From positions 59,092 through 123,091 of the forward strand of contig CAWBZS010000020.1 in the NCBI GenBank assembly GCA_963793335.1: a stretch of DNA of 64,000 nt, read 5' to 3'. A program made the translations under genes and the position numbers. The notes beneath the pieces were generated by a model. That model worked only from the letters and a program-made list of their open reading frames with translations. It did not search any database and was not told the DNA's origin. Each line of letters starts with the position of its first letter. Position 1 is the first letter of the stretch. This document shows positions 41,433 to 50,275 of the stretch, piece after piece. This stretch comes from Sva-07 sp963793335 (GTDB lineage: Bacteria > Actinomycetota > Acidimicrobiia > Acidimicrobiales > Ilumatobacteraceae).

Positions 41433-42311
41433 ATGGGTCGTCGCTACGACACGGTTTCCTTCCTGTCCGACTACGGCACCGCTGACGAGTTCGTCGGCGT
41501 CGTGCACTCGATCATCCGCGAACTCGCGCCCCACGCGAGGGTGATCGACCTCACCCACGGCGTGGCGCCGTTCGATGTGCGCGCCGGTTCGCTCGCGTTG
41601 GCGCGCAGCATCAGTTATGTGGCGTCGGGGGTGGTGCTCGCGGTGGTCGACCCCGGTGTTGCGACCGCTCGGCGTGCGATCGCGGTCGAGGTGGCCGGCG
41701 GCGAGGGCGTGCTCGTCGGGCCCGACAACGGTCTCCTGGCGCCGGCGGTCGCGCTCGCCGGCGGTGCCGGCCGTGCGGTGGAACTCACGAACGCTGATCA
41801 TCATCTCTCGTCACCCGGCGCCACGTTTGCGGGCCGCGACATCTTCGCCCCGGCTGTCGCGCAACTCTGCAACGGGATCGACCTCTCCGAACTGGGTGAC
41901 GCCGTCGATGCGGACCTACTGCTCCCTGGTGTGATCGCGCTTCCGCAGGCCGACGACGACACCGTGCTCGCTCAGGTCCTCTGGGTGGACCGCTACGGCA
42001 ACGCCCAACTGAACGTCGGCCCCGACGACCTGCCTGCCTCGTTCGGCGAGCGCATCCAGGTTCGATTCGATGCCCCCACCGCTCCTGCTGGCGGGAGCAC
42101 CCGCAGCGCGATGCGTGCCGTGTCCTATGCCGAACTCGCGGGCGGCGCCGTTGGGTTGGTGCTCGACTCGTCGGGCCTGCTCGCCGTGTCGATGGACCAA
42201 CGATCGGCGGCCGACGAGCTCGGTCTCGATGTCGGTGATCAGGTCACCCTGACCGCCGCCGACGACGACGTCACAGAGCCGGTCACGGTCACACTCGGCC
42301 GTGGCAGCTGA
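41433..42311 (+). CDS. SAM hydroxide adenosyltransferase (DUF62 family)
   Basis: 292 residues. The family hydrolyses S-adenosylmethionine to adenosine and methionine. N-terminal FLSDYGTADEFVGVVH, VVDPGVATARRAIA, GPDNGLLAP and FAGRDIFAPAVA are diagnostic. In the C-terminal half, VDRYGNAQLNV belongs to the second domain. ATG 41433 has TAGGTT ending 6 bases upstream, indicating leaderless expression. Related to fluorinase but without evidence of halogenase activity. Confidence 0.92.
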   Translation: MGRRYDTVSFLSDYGTADEFVGVVHSIIRELAPHARVIDLTHGVAPFDVRAGSLALARSISYVASGVVLAVVDPGVATARRAIAVEVAGGEGVLVGPDNGLLAPAVALAGGAGRAVELTNADHHLSSPGATFAGRDIFAPAVAQLCNGIDLSELGDAVDADLLLPGVIALPQADDDTVLAQVLWVDRYGNAQLNVGPDDLPASFGERIQVRFDAPTAPAGGSTRSAMRAVSYAELAGGAVGLVLDSSGLLAVSMDQRSAADELGLDVGDQVTLTAADDDVTEPVTVTLGRGS

Positions 42312-42328
42312 CCGGTAGCCTTCGAGCC

Positions 42329-42412
42329 ATGCGCCCCGCCACCACGCTGACGCTCGGTCTGCTGCTGCTGATCATTCTCGTCGCCGGCGTCGTCTCACTC
42401 GCCACGCTCTGA
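42329..42412 (+). CDS. 27-residue single-helix membrane peptide
   Basis: MRPATTLTLG followed by one hydrophobic helix to the end. Box TAGCCT ends 7 bases before ATG 42329, the same spacing as confirmed genes in the window, which is the main reason to call it. No family recognised. It precedes the acyl-CoA synthetase gene. Confidence 0.5.
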   Translation: MRPATTLTLGLLLLIILVAGVVSLATL

Positions 42413-42497
42413 TCGAGCCGGGAACGGTTCGGCAGCAGCGGCGCCGCGAGGTACGATTGCTCGCTGACCACGGCACCGGGCCGTAGCAGGGGGACTC

Positions 42498-44024
42498 GTG
42501 AATCTCGCTCACATCATCGATGGCCACGACGCAGACTCGACCGCGCTCATCTGGCGCAACCGTGTCACCACCTATGGCGAACTGTCGGACCACATCGCCA
42601 GATTCCGAGGCGGACTGGCTGCGAGCGGGGTCACCGCCGGTGACCGCGTGGCGCTCGTACTCGGCAACTCGCCACACTTCGTGATCGCCTATCTCGCCAC
42701 GGTCGGGCTCGGCGCGGTCGCAGTGCCGCTCAATCCGGCCAGCCCGGGTCCGGAGCTCGAATCGGAGCTCGCCGTCGTCGAGGCGCGTGCGGTGATCGTC
42801 GACAAGTTCGGTGACCACAACTGGAGTCAGGTCGACCGCAGCGCGGTCCCGAGTATCGACCTCGTGGTGTCCACCGAGTCGGAGACCGACCGTGGCGCCG
42901 ATCAGGTCGTTGCCTTCGACGACCTCCTCGCAGCACCGCCGTGCGACGTGGTGGAGGTCGAGCCGGGCGATCTGGCCGTGCTGATGTTCACCAGCGGCAC
43001 CGCCGGTTCACCCCGCGCGGCGATGCTCACCCACGGCAATCTGCACACGAACCTCGATCAGAGTCGACGTGCCGATGGGCACATCAACGACAGCGATGTG
43101 CTGTACGGCGTGCTTCCGCTCTTCCACATCTTCGGACTGAACGTGGTGCTGGGCCTCGGCTTGTACGTCGGGGCCACGATCGTGCTGGTGCAGCGCTTCG
43201 ACCCCGCCACCGCTGTGCAATCGATCGTCGATCGTGGCGTCACCGTGATCCCGGGCGCCCCGGCGATGTGGGCCGCGTTCACCCACTTCGACGAACTCGA
43301 CCCGGCGACGTTCGCCACGGTTCGGCTCGCGCTCTCCGGGGCGTCGAGGCTGCCGATCAGCGTGGCCCAGGCGATGCTCGACCGCTTCGGTGTCGAGATT
43401 CGCGAGGGCTACGGCCTGACGGAAGCGTCGCCAATCGTGACCACCTCGACGGGCATCACACCCCGATTCGGTTCGGTCGGGCGTGCGCTCGAGGGCGTGG
43501 AGATTCGCCTGGTCAACAGCAACGGCGATGCGCTCGTCGGTGACGTTGGCGAGGTGCTGGTGCGCGGCGACAACGTGTTCATTGGCTACTACGGCGATCC
43601 GGAGGCGACCGCAAGCGTCCTCGATGCCGATGGATGGCTGCACACGGGTGACATGGCCACCGCCGACGACGACGGCTATCTGCACCTGGTCGATCGTTCC
43701 AAGGATCTGATCATCGTCTCCGGCTTCAACGTGTTTCCTGCCGAGGTCGAAGAGATGCTCACGATGCACCCCGACGTGGTCGAAGCAGCGGTGGTCGGCG
43801 TGGCCCATCCGCACACCGGTGAAGCGGTGAAGGCCTATGTCGTGTGTTCGGCAGACGCCGACGTCGATGAGGAGACGCTCATCGAGTACTCGCTCGACCA
43901 TCTCGCTCGGTACAAGTGCCCGAGCAAGGTGATCTTCGTCAACGAACTGCCGCGCAACACGTCGGGCAAGCTCGTGCGCCGTCAGCTCGACGATGCACTG
44001 CGCGCCGGCGCGCTTCCCGCCTGA
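42498..44024 (+). CDS. Long-chain acyl-CoA synthetase (AMP-forming)
   Basis: 508 residues, ANL superfamily. Activates a carboxylic acid to acyl-CoA through an acyl-AMP. Motifs: P-loop MFTSGTAGSPRAAMLTH (the usual lysine/glycine of SGTTGxPKG are Arg and Ala), YGLTEASP, GWLHTGDMA, DRSKDLIIVSGFNVFP and the C-terminal catalytic lysine in NTSGKLVRR. GTG 42498 follows AGGGGG. Chain-length preference is not readable. Confidence 0.9.
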   Translation: MNLAHIIDGHDADSTALIWRNRVTTYGELSDHIARFRGGLAASGVTAGDRVALVLGNSPHFVIAYLATVGLGAVAVPLNPASPGPELESELAVVEARAVIVDKFGDHNWSQVDRSAVPSIDLVVSTESETDRGADQVVAFDDLLAAPPCDVVEVEPGDLAVLMFTSGTAGSPRAAMLTHGNLHTNLDQSRRADGHINDSDVLYGVLPLFHIFGLNVVLGLGLYVGATIVLVQRFDPATAVQSIVDRGVTVIPGAPAMWAAFTHFDELDPATFATVRLALSGASRLPISVAQAMLDRFGVEIREGYGLTEASPIVTTSTGITPRFGSVGRALEGVEIRLVNSNGDALVGDVGEVLVRGDNVFIGYYGDPEATASVLDADGWLHTGDMATADDDGYLHLVDRSKDLIIVSGFNVFPAEVEEMLTMHPDVVEAAVVGVAHPHTGEAVKAYVVCSADADVDEETLIEYSLDHLARYKCPSKVIFVNELPRNTSGKLVRRQLDDALRAGALPA

Positions 44025-44084
44025 GGGTTGCCCGTTCGCCCAACGCGGGGTCACCGACGTCACACCGCAACCGCCGAGCAGGCT

Positions 44085-44114
44085 TTGTGAAAACGTGCAC
44101 GAGCCACCTAACGT
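44085..44114 (+). promoter_or_regulatory. rex promoter with Rex operator (ROP)
   Basis: TTGTGAAAACGTGCACGA at 44085-44102 matches the Rex operator consensus TTGTGAA-N4-TTCACAA with two mismatches. Its left half TTGTGA serves as a -35 box, 18 bases from the -10 box TAACGT (44109-44114), which ends nine bases before ATG 44124. Rex bound here would block its own transcription and that of the following hem genes. Confidence 0.85.
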
Positions 44115-44123
44115 GGCCATCCC

Positions 44124-44825
44124 ATGGATGGTCAACGAACCCGACGCCGCATCCCCGAGGCGACCGTTGCCCGTCTGCCGATCTACCTGCGGATCCTGTC
44201 CGAACAGTTCGACGCGGCGGTCACCAACATCTCCTCGGAAGAGCTGGCTGAGTTTGCGGGTCTCAATGCCGCCAAGGTGCGCAAGGACCTCAGCTACCTC
44301 GGGAGCTACGGCACGCGAGGCGTCGGCTACGACGTCGAGTTCCTCGTGTACCAGATCCGTCGCGAACTCGGCCTCACACATGATTGGCCCGTCGTGATCG
44401 TGGGTGCCGGCAACCTCGGCCAAGCGCTCGCGGGCTACAACGGCTTCGGTGACCGAGGCTTCCCCGTCGGGGGCATCGTCGATGTCGACCCCGCCAAGGT
44501 GGGTTCCGTCGTCGGGGGCGTTCGAGTGCGCCACCTCGACGACCTCCCCAAGGTGGTGCAGGCATGCGGCATCTCGATCGGCGTCATCGCAACCCCTGGC
44601 TCGGCCGCTCAGGCGGTGGCGGACTCGCTCATCGCCGCCGGCGTGACGAGCCTGCTGAACTTCTCGCCCTGCGTGATCGGTGTGCCGCACGGCATCAGCG
44701 TCCGCAAGGTCGACCTCGCCGTCGAGCTGCAGATCCTCAGCTACTACGAACAGCGGCGTGCCACTTCTGCCGCCGCGCCACTTCGTGCGGTCCCCGGCGA
44801 GCCACGTCGTGGTGCAACGGCGTAG
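44124..44825 (+). CDS. rex: Redox-sensing transcriptional repressor Rex
   Basis: 233 residues. N-terminal winged helix (RLPIYLRILSEQ, AAKVRKDLSYLGSYGTRGVGYDV) binds ROP sites; the Rossmann domain VIVGAGNLGQAL (about residues 91-102) senses NADH/NAD+; the C-terminal helix is domain-swapped in the dimer. High NADH releases the repressor. In Streptomyces coelicolor Rex is likewise encoded ahead of hemA-hemC-hemD and autoregulates. The stop TAG is 12 bases before hemA. Confidence 0.96.
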   Translation: MDGQRTRRRIPEATVARLPIYLRILSEQFDAAVTNISSEELAEFAGLNAAKVRKDLSYLGSYGTRGVGYDVEFLVYQIRRELGLTHDWPVVIVGAGNLGQALAGYNGFGDRGFPVGGIVDVDPAKVGSVVGGVRVRHLDDLPKVVQACGISIGVIATPGSAAQAVADSLIAAGVTSLLNFSPCVIGVPHGISVRKVDLAVELQILSYYEQRRATSAAAPLRAVPGEPRRGATA

Positions 44826-44837
44826 GATTGCCGACCG

Positions 44838-46103
44838 ATGTCCATTCTCGTCGTTGGCGTCAACCACCGCAGTGGCCCACTTCCGCTCCTCGAGCGCGTC
44901 ACGATCGCCCCAGAGCATCTCGCCAAAGCGGTGAGCGGCCTCGCACAGCGCGACAACGTCCGCGAGGCGGTCATCCTCTCGACCTGCAACCGCACCGAGG
45001 TGTACGTCGTTGCCGAGCTGTTCCACGGCGCCTACGGCGACGTTCGTGACCTGCTGTGCGAACTGGGCGACCTCGCCGTCGACGAACTCACCCCGCATCT
45101 CTACAGCCAGCACGACGGTGCTGCGGTCACCCACCTGTTCGAGGTGGCCGCCGGGCTCGATTCCGCCGTGCTCGGCGAGAGCGAGATCCTCGGTCAGGTC
45201 CGCGCCGCGTGGAAAACCGCGCAGGAGCAAGGTGCCGCTCGATCCACGCTGAACCAGCTCTTCCGGAGCGCACTGGGCGCAGGCAAGCGTGCCCGAACCG
45301 AGACGGGCATCGGTCGAGGCACCGCGTCGATCAGTCATGCTGCGGTCGAGATGGTCAGTGACCTCACCGGTGACCTCACCGGCCGTCGGGTTCTGGTGAT
45401 CGGAGCCGGGTCAATGGGTGAAGGCGTGGCGGTTGCCCTGCACCGAGCCGGGGGTGCAGACATCCTGGTCGCGAACCGCGGTGCCGAGCGTGGGGCCGAG
45501 CTCGCCGAGCGTGTCGATGGTGTCGCTGTTGGATTCGACCGACTTCCGGAGGCGATCGCCGCCGCAGATGTCATCGTCGCGGGCACCGGTGCGGCTCAGG
45601 CGCTGCTCACCGAGGCGCTGGTGGCCGATGCCCGCGCAGCGCGGAACACGTCGCGCCCGCTGCACATCGTCGACATCGGCGTGCCGCGCAATGTCGATCC
45701 GTCCGTCGCAGAGCTGCCTGGGGTCACCCTGGCCAACCTCGACGACCTCCGCGACTGGGCCGACCGGGGCTTGTCGCATCGCGCCGCCGAAGCCGAGCGG
45801 GTGCGGAGCATCGTCGCCGAGGACGTCGAGTCGTACTTCGTCGAGACGACGGCCCGACAGGCCGCTCCACTGGTGGCGTCGATGCACAGCAGCGCCGACC
45901 GAGTTCGCGCCAACGAGGTGGCCCGCTTCGCCAACCGACTCGCCGGGCTCGACGACGTACAGCGAGAAACCGTCGAAGCGCTCACCCGTTCGATCCTGGC
46001 CAAGCTGCTCCACGAACCGTCGGTGCGCCTCAAGGCTCAAGCAGGGACCCCGCAGGGCGAACGCAACGCGGCCGCCTTGCGCGATCTGTTCGACATCGGG
46101 TGA
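44838..46103 (+). CDS. hemA: Glutamyl-tRNA reductase
   Basis: 421 residues. Reduces Glu-tRNA to glutamate-1-semialdehyde with NADPH, the committed step of tetrapyrrole synthesis. Catalytic Cys50 in LSTCNRTEVY; GESEILGQVR; NADPH domain VIGAGSMGEGVA; and the C-terminal dimerisation helices. Sits in the rex-hemA-hemC-hemD cluster; a TAGGAT box overlapping the rex stop could add an internal promoter. Confidence 0.97.
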   Translation: MSILVVGVNHRSGPLPLLERVTIAPEHLAKAVSGLAQRDNVREAVILSTCNRTEVYVVAELFHGAYGDVRDLLCELGDLAVDELTPHLYSQHDGAAVTHLFEVAAGLDSAVLGESEILGQVRAAWKTAQEQGAARSTLNQLFRSALGAGKRARTETGIGRGTASISHAAVEMVSDLTGDLTGRRVLVIGAGSMGEGVAVALHRAGGADILVANRGAERGAELAERVDGVAVGFDRLPEAIAAADVIVAGTGAAQALLTEALVADARAARNTSRPLHIVDIGVPRNVDPSVAELPGVTLANLDDLRDWADRGLSHRAAEAERVRSIVAEDVESYFVETTARQAAPLVASMHSSADRVRANEVARFANRLAGLDDVQRETVEALTRSILAKLLHEPSVRLKAQAGTPQGERNAAALRDLFDIG

Positions 46104-46110
46104 TCTCGGC

Positions 46111-46992
46111 GTGAGCGGCGTTGGCATGCCGGCGCTTCGCCTGGCAACACGAGGATCTCGCCAGGCGCTTGCGCAGTCCGGCGCGGTCGCTGCAGCGATC
46201 ACCTCGGCGACTGGCCGACCGGTCGATCTCGTCACGATCGAGACCACGGGCGACGTCCGCCTCGACGTCCCGCTCCACGTCATCGGTGGACAGGGCGTGT
46301 TCGTCAAGGAAGTGCAACTGGCAGTGCTCGACGGGCGGGCCGACATCGCTGCGCACTCCGCCAAGGACCTGCCGTCGGCGCCCACCGACGGACTCAGCAT
46401 CGGCGCGTTCTGTGAGCGTCGCGACCCTCGAGACGCGATGGTGGGCGCTCGGCTCGACGAACTCGGCGACGGAGCCACGGTCGCCACCGGATCGGTGCGG
46501 CGGCAGGCACAGCTGCGTCGGGTGCGTCCTGACCTGCGCTTCACGGAACTGCGCGGCAACATCGACCGCCGCCTGTCGAAGGTGCCTGTCGACGGAGCGA
46601 TCGTGATGGCGATGGCGGCGCTCCAGATTCTCGAACTGACGGACTGGGTCGCCCAGCCGCTCGATCCGGTCGAGTTCGTCCCTGCGGTCGGTCAAGGATG
46701 TGTCGCAGTGGAATGTCGCAGCGACGACCAGCGATCGATCGACACGCTGGCGGCCATCGACCACCAGCCCAGCCGGCACCGTGTTGAAACCGAGCGGGCC
46801 TTTCTCGCCGAGCTCGGGAGCGGCTGCTCGCTTCCCGTCGGTGCTCACGTCAGCGATGACACGCTGTGGACCTTCCTGGCCGATCTCGACACCGGCCGAT
46901 CGGTGGCTGACCGTCTCGAGCTCCCGGGCGGCCCGCCCGATCTCGACATCGCCCGCCGAGCGGCCGTCGACGCGCACGCCGCGCTGGCCTGA
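46111..46992 (+). CDS. hemC: Hydroxymethylbilane synthase (porphobilinogen deaminase)
   Basis: 293 residues from GTG 46111 (ATG 46126 is the alternative). Polymerises four porphobilinogens. LRLATRGSRQALAQ, GVFVKEVQLAVLDG, DIAAHSAKDLPS (active-site Asp/Lys region), GSVRRQAQL and the dipyrromethane-cofactor cysteine in GSGCSLPVGAH (Cys239) are intact. Seven bases separate it from hemA and two from hemD, so a single transcript is likely. Confidence 0.96.
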   Translation: MSGVGMPALRLATRGSRQALAQSGAVAAAITSATGRPVDLVTIETTGDVRLDVPLHVIGGQGVFVKEVQLAVLDGRADIAAHSAKDLPSAPTDGLSIGAFCERRDPRDAMVGARLDELGDGATVATGSVRRQAQLRRVRPDLRFTELRGNIDRRLSKVPVDGAIVMAMAALQILELTDWVAQPLDPVEFVPAVGQGCVAVECRSDDQRSIDTLAAIDHQPSRHRVETERAFLAELGSGCSLPVGAHVSDDTLWTFLADLDTGRSVADRLELPGGPPDLDIARRAAVDAHAALA

Positions 46993-46994
46993 CC

Positions 46995-47762
46995 GTGTCC
47001 GTTTCGGGCGAGGGGTTGCGTGGCCGGCGGGTCATGGTGACCCGTGAACGGCCGGGCGAACTCGCCGCGACGCTTGCGAGTCGAGGTGCCGACGTCGTTC
47101 ATCTCCCGTTGATCTCGGTGGTCGACCCCGTCGATGGCGGGGCGGCACTGCGTCGTGCGCTCGACGAACTCGGTCGGTTCGACTGGCTGGTCGTGACGTC
47201 TCCTGCGGGAGCTGAGCGCGTCGGGGCGGCGGCTGCCATGACCACGCAGGTGAAGTTGGCCGCGGTCGGGACCGCCACCGCGACCGCGCTCCGGTCGGCG
47301 AGCGGTCGATCGGTCGACCTCGTTCCCGAGGTCCAGCGAGCCGACCGTCTGGCCGAGGCGTTCAATGCCGCGGAATCGACGCCGCAGCGAGTGCTGATCG
47401 CCCACGCCGATCGCGCGGCCTCCACACTGCCCGACGCGCTCCGCGCTGGCGGCCATGACGTGTCGACCGTGATCGCCTACCGCACCGTCGACGTCGAGCC
47501 GGCCGCTGATGCGCTCGGACTGATCGACGACGTCGACGCCGTTGTGTTCGCGAGCGGATCGGCCGTCGAGAGCTGGTGTCGATCCGTCGATCAGCGCTGC
47601 CCGCCAATCGTCGTTGCGATCGGCCCAGCGACCGCAGCGGTCGCGTCGCGGCTGGGCCTCGACGTCACCGGCGTCGCAGCAGAGCATTCGCTCAGCGGGC
47701 TGGCGGATGAGCTCGAGCGTCTCGTCGCTGCGCAGGATGCCGAGACCGATGCCCGGAAGTGA
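46995..47762 (+). CDS. hemD: Uroporphyrinogen-III synthase
   Basis: 255 residues. Cyclises hydroxymethylbilane with ring-D inversion. The family is divergent, but VTRERPG, DWLVVTSPAGAE, VGTATATAL, YRTVDV, VVFASGSAVESW and AIGPATAAVASRLGL follow the two-domain HemD pattern. GTG 46995 lies two bases after the hemC stop. It is not fused to a uroporphyrinogen methyltransferase, unlike several actinobacteria. Confidence 0.92.
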   Translation: MSVSGEGLRGRRVMVTRERPGELAATLASRGADVVHLPLISVVDPVDGGAALRRALDELGRFDWLVVTSPAGAERVGAAAAMTTQVKLAAVGTATATALRSASGRSVDLVPEVQRADRLAEAFNAAESTPQRVLIAHADRAASTLPDALRAGGHDVSTVIAYRTVDVEPAADALGLIDDVDAVVFASGSAVESWCRSVDQRCPPIVVAIGPATAAVASRLGLDVTGVAAEHSLSGLADELERLVAAQDAETDARK

Positions 47763-47821
47763 TGAGGGTATGTCCAAGGCTGGATCGATCTGCCATACTG
47801 GGCCGTCGACTCAGGGAAAGC

Positions 47822-50275
47822 ATGAAGGTGACCAACGGAGCAACGGAGCGCCGGCGACCACGTCGCGCTGGCTGCCATCGCGTCGGGGGCGTTGTGTGCA
47901 GGGATCGTCCTTGGCACCGGCGCCATGGACGCGCGCCCCGTCACCGCCGACACGCTGCCTGCTCAGATCGCCTCGATCGAGCCGCTCGTCCCTGACGTCG
48001 ACCGCCGCCGGCTCGAACGCCACGGTGTCCGGCGACGGCCGGTTCGTGGCGTATCAGGCCCCGACCGACGCCGGCGAGGAGCAGACGGCACGCAGCACGA
48101 TCTACCTCACCGATCGAGCGTCGGGCCTGACCGCCGAGATCACATCAGTTCCCGATGGGCAGCGGCCCGGCAGTTCGATCAACCCGGTGCTGGCCGGTGA
48201 CGGTTGCAGTGTGGTCGTCACGACCGAACTGGCCTTCGATGTCTTCCGGGACAACGACGGCGGCGACCGATGGGATGTGTACCGGCAGCGACTGGCCCAC
48301 TGTGGTGGTACCCCAGGCGCCTGGGAACTGGTGTCGGCCGGGAGTGACGGGCTTGCACGCGACGACGTGAGCACGCTCGATCATGCAGCCGTCTCGCGAT
48401 CGGGTGCGCTCGTGGTGTATTCGCATCCGACGGACGACTTTCTCGACGGATCACTGCTGAGCGCGCTGAGCATCGTCGACCTCACCGAGCCGCACGGCAG
48501 CGTGTTGCGGTCGCAAGCCGTTGCCGGATTGCCGATCACGTCGCCCGACACCCTGTTCGTGCATGCAGGTCTCGACCAGCCCGCGATCTCCGGCGATGGC
48601 CGCTTCGTGGCGTTCCGGTCCGACGCGAACTCCAACGAAGCAGTACCGAGTTGGGGGACCGGTCCGGTTCCCGGCGGTCCGGCGGCGCGGCAGGTGTTCG
48701 TCTGGGACCGAGCCGAACTGGATCCGTTTGCCGCCGTGGTACTCGTGTCCGAACGATTCGACGGTCAGGCATCGCTCACCGGCGCCTCCGAGCCCGTGTT
48801 GTCTCGCGACGGGCGAGCGGTCGCGTTCACGAGCACCGACATCGGGCTGGCGCCAGCGGTGTTCGCTCCGTGCACCGAGGACTGTCCGACCCAGGTGTAC
48901 CACCTCGATCGCGACCCAGACCTCAACGGACGTTTCGACGAACCGACACGCACAGCGATGACGCTGGTGAGCAGCCAGCCCGGCACCGATCCCGCAGTTG
49001 CCGGTTCGGCGCCGTCGTCACAGCCGTCGCTCAGTGCCGACGGCCAGCTGGTGGCGTTCATCACCAAGGCGACCAACCTGCTCGCGGTGCCCGCTGCTCC
49101 AGGCGGGCAGCCCTCCGACGGCGATCTGCTCGTTGCCGACGTCGGTGTCGACACGTTGCGACGGGTGGCGATGGTCGATGGGGACGTACGCCCGGCACTC
49201 GGCGCCCACTCCGGTCCGCAGCTCAGCGACACCGGACGAACCACGGTGTTCGAGACACTGGCGGCGCCCGAGTTGGTGCCGTCGGCCGGAGGTGGACGCC
49301 AGGTGCTGGCCGCGGTGACCGCCCCCGGGTTGTCGCTCTCCGACGCCGATCTCGGGTCGACCCTGGTCGGCCTGACGAGTGAAGAGTGGTACGTGGCGGT
49401 GGTCAACGAGGGGCCGACGACGTTCACGCCGAGCGAGGTCAGCGTCTCCGATGAACGATTCACGGTCAACCAGGAGGCGAGCACGTGTGCGCTCGGTGTG
49501 CCGGTGTCGCCAGGCGCCGACTGCACGGTGACGCTGACCTTCACCCCGAGCGAGCCCGGTCCGGTATCGGCCACACTCACCGTTGCCGAACAAGGATTCC
49601 AGTCGATGTCGATCAGCTCCACCCTCAGCGGGGCCGGCGGCGAGCCGGCGTTGCGCACCTCCCCCGCAGGCGGCGATCTGGGATCGGTCGTGGTCGGCGA
49701 GACCAGCACCGAGTTCCTGTTCGACGTCGAGAACATCTCGCTGTTGCCCACCACGGTCGGGTCGGTCGAGGTGCTCGGTGCGGATCCGTTCGACTTTGCG
49801 ATCACCACCAACAGCTGCGCCGACCGGTTGTTGAACCCTCGGGTGTCGTGCAGCGTCGGCGTGAGCTTCTCCCCACTCGCATCGGGACAACGCTCAGCGC
49901 TCGTGCAGGTGACGACGACGACCGGTCAGTACACGGTGATGGTGGCGTCGGGACAGGGCCGCTACGAGCCGACCTTTGCGGTTGCCGTTCCTGAGATCGA
50001 AGCAGGCGACGACCTGGTGATCGGTGGCATGGGATTCCCGGCGTCGACCCCGGTGGCGGCGTTCTTCGACGGCGACCCTCGCGCTCGCTTCGAGTTCGAC
50101 ACCGAACACCGAGGGTGCGTTCCTCGTCGCCGTCCCAGTGCCGTTGTCCGAGCAGGGTGGGGAACGCACCGTGGTGGTTCGAGCCGCCGACGGCACGGTG
50201 GCCACGGCGACGGTCGAGGTGATCGGTGAGCAGGTAGCAGCCGTCGCCGGCATGCCCGGATTCGGCCTCGGCTGA
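47822..50275 (+). pseudogene. Secreted WD40/PD40-like protein with choice-of-anchor domains, frameshifted
   Basis: The main open stretch (about 48000-50104) encodes beta-propeller-like repeats with VSGDGRFVAY, ISGDGRFVAFRS, LSRDGRAVAFTS and LSADGQLVAFIT. Two immunoglobulin-like choice-of-anchor D domains follow (about 49330-49940). Its N-terminus lies in two other frames: ATG 47822 (MKVTNGA), then a signal peptide (LAAIASGALCAGIVLGTG) from about 47860, joining the main frame at about 48000. Near 50104 one more extra base leads to the true C-terminus ending PGFGLG. All three shifts are +1 and no in-frame stop intervenes. Probably a surface protein of about 815 residues if corrected. Abuts the next gene stop-to-stop. 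Confidence 0.8.

Noticed and set aside
41297..41485. 62-codon open frame in the proC-SAM hydrolase gap
   Set aside because: Arg/Gly-rich, no ribosome-binding site, overlaps the start and promoter of the real gene.
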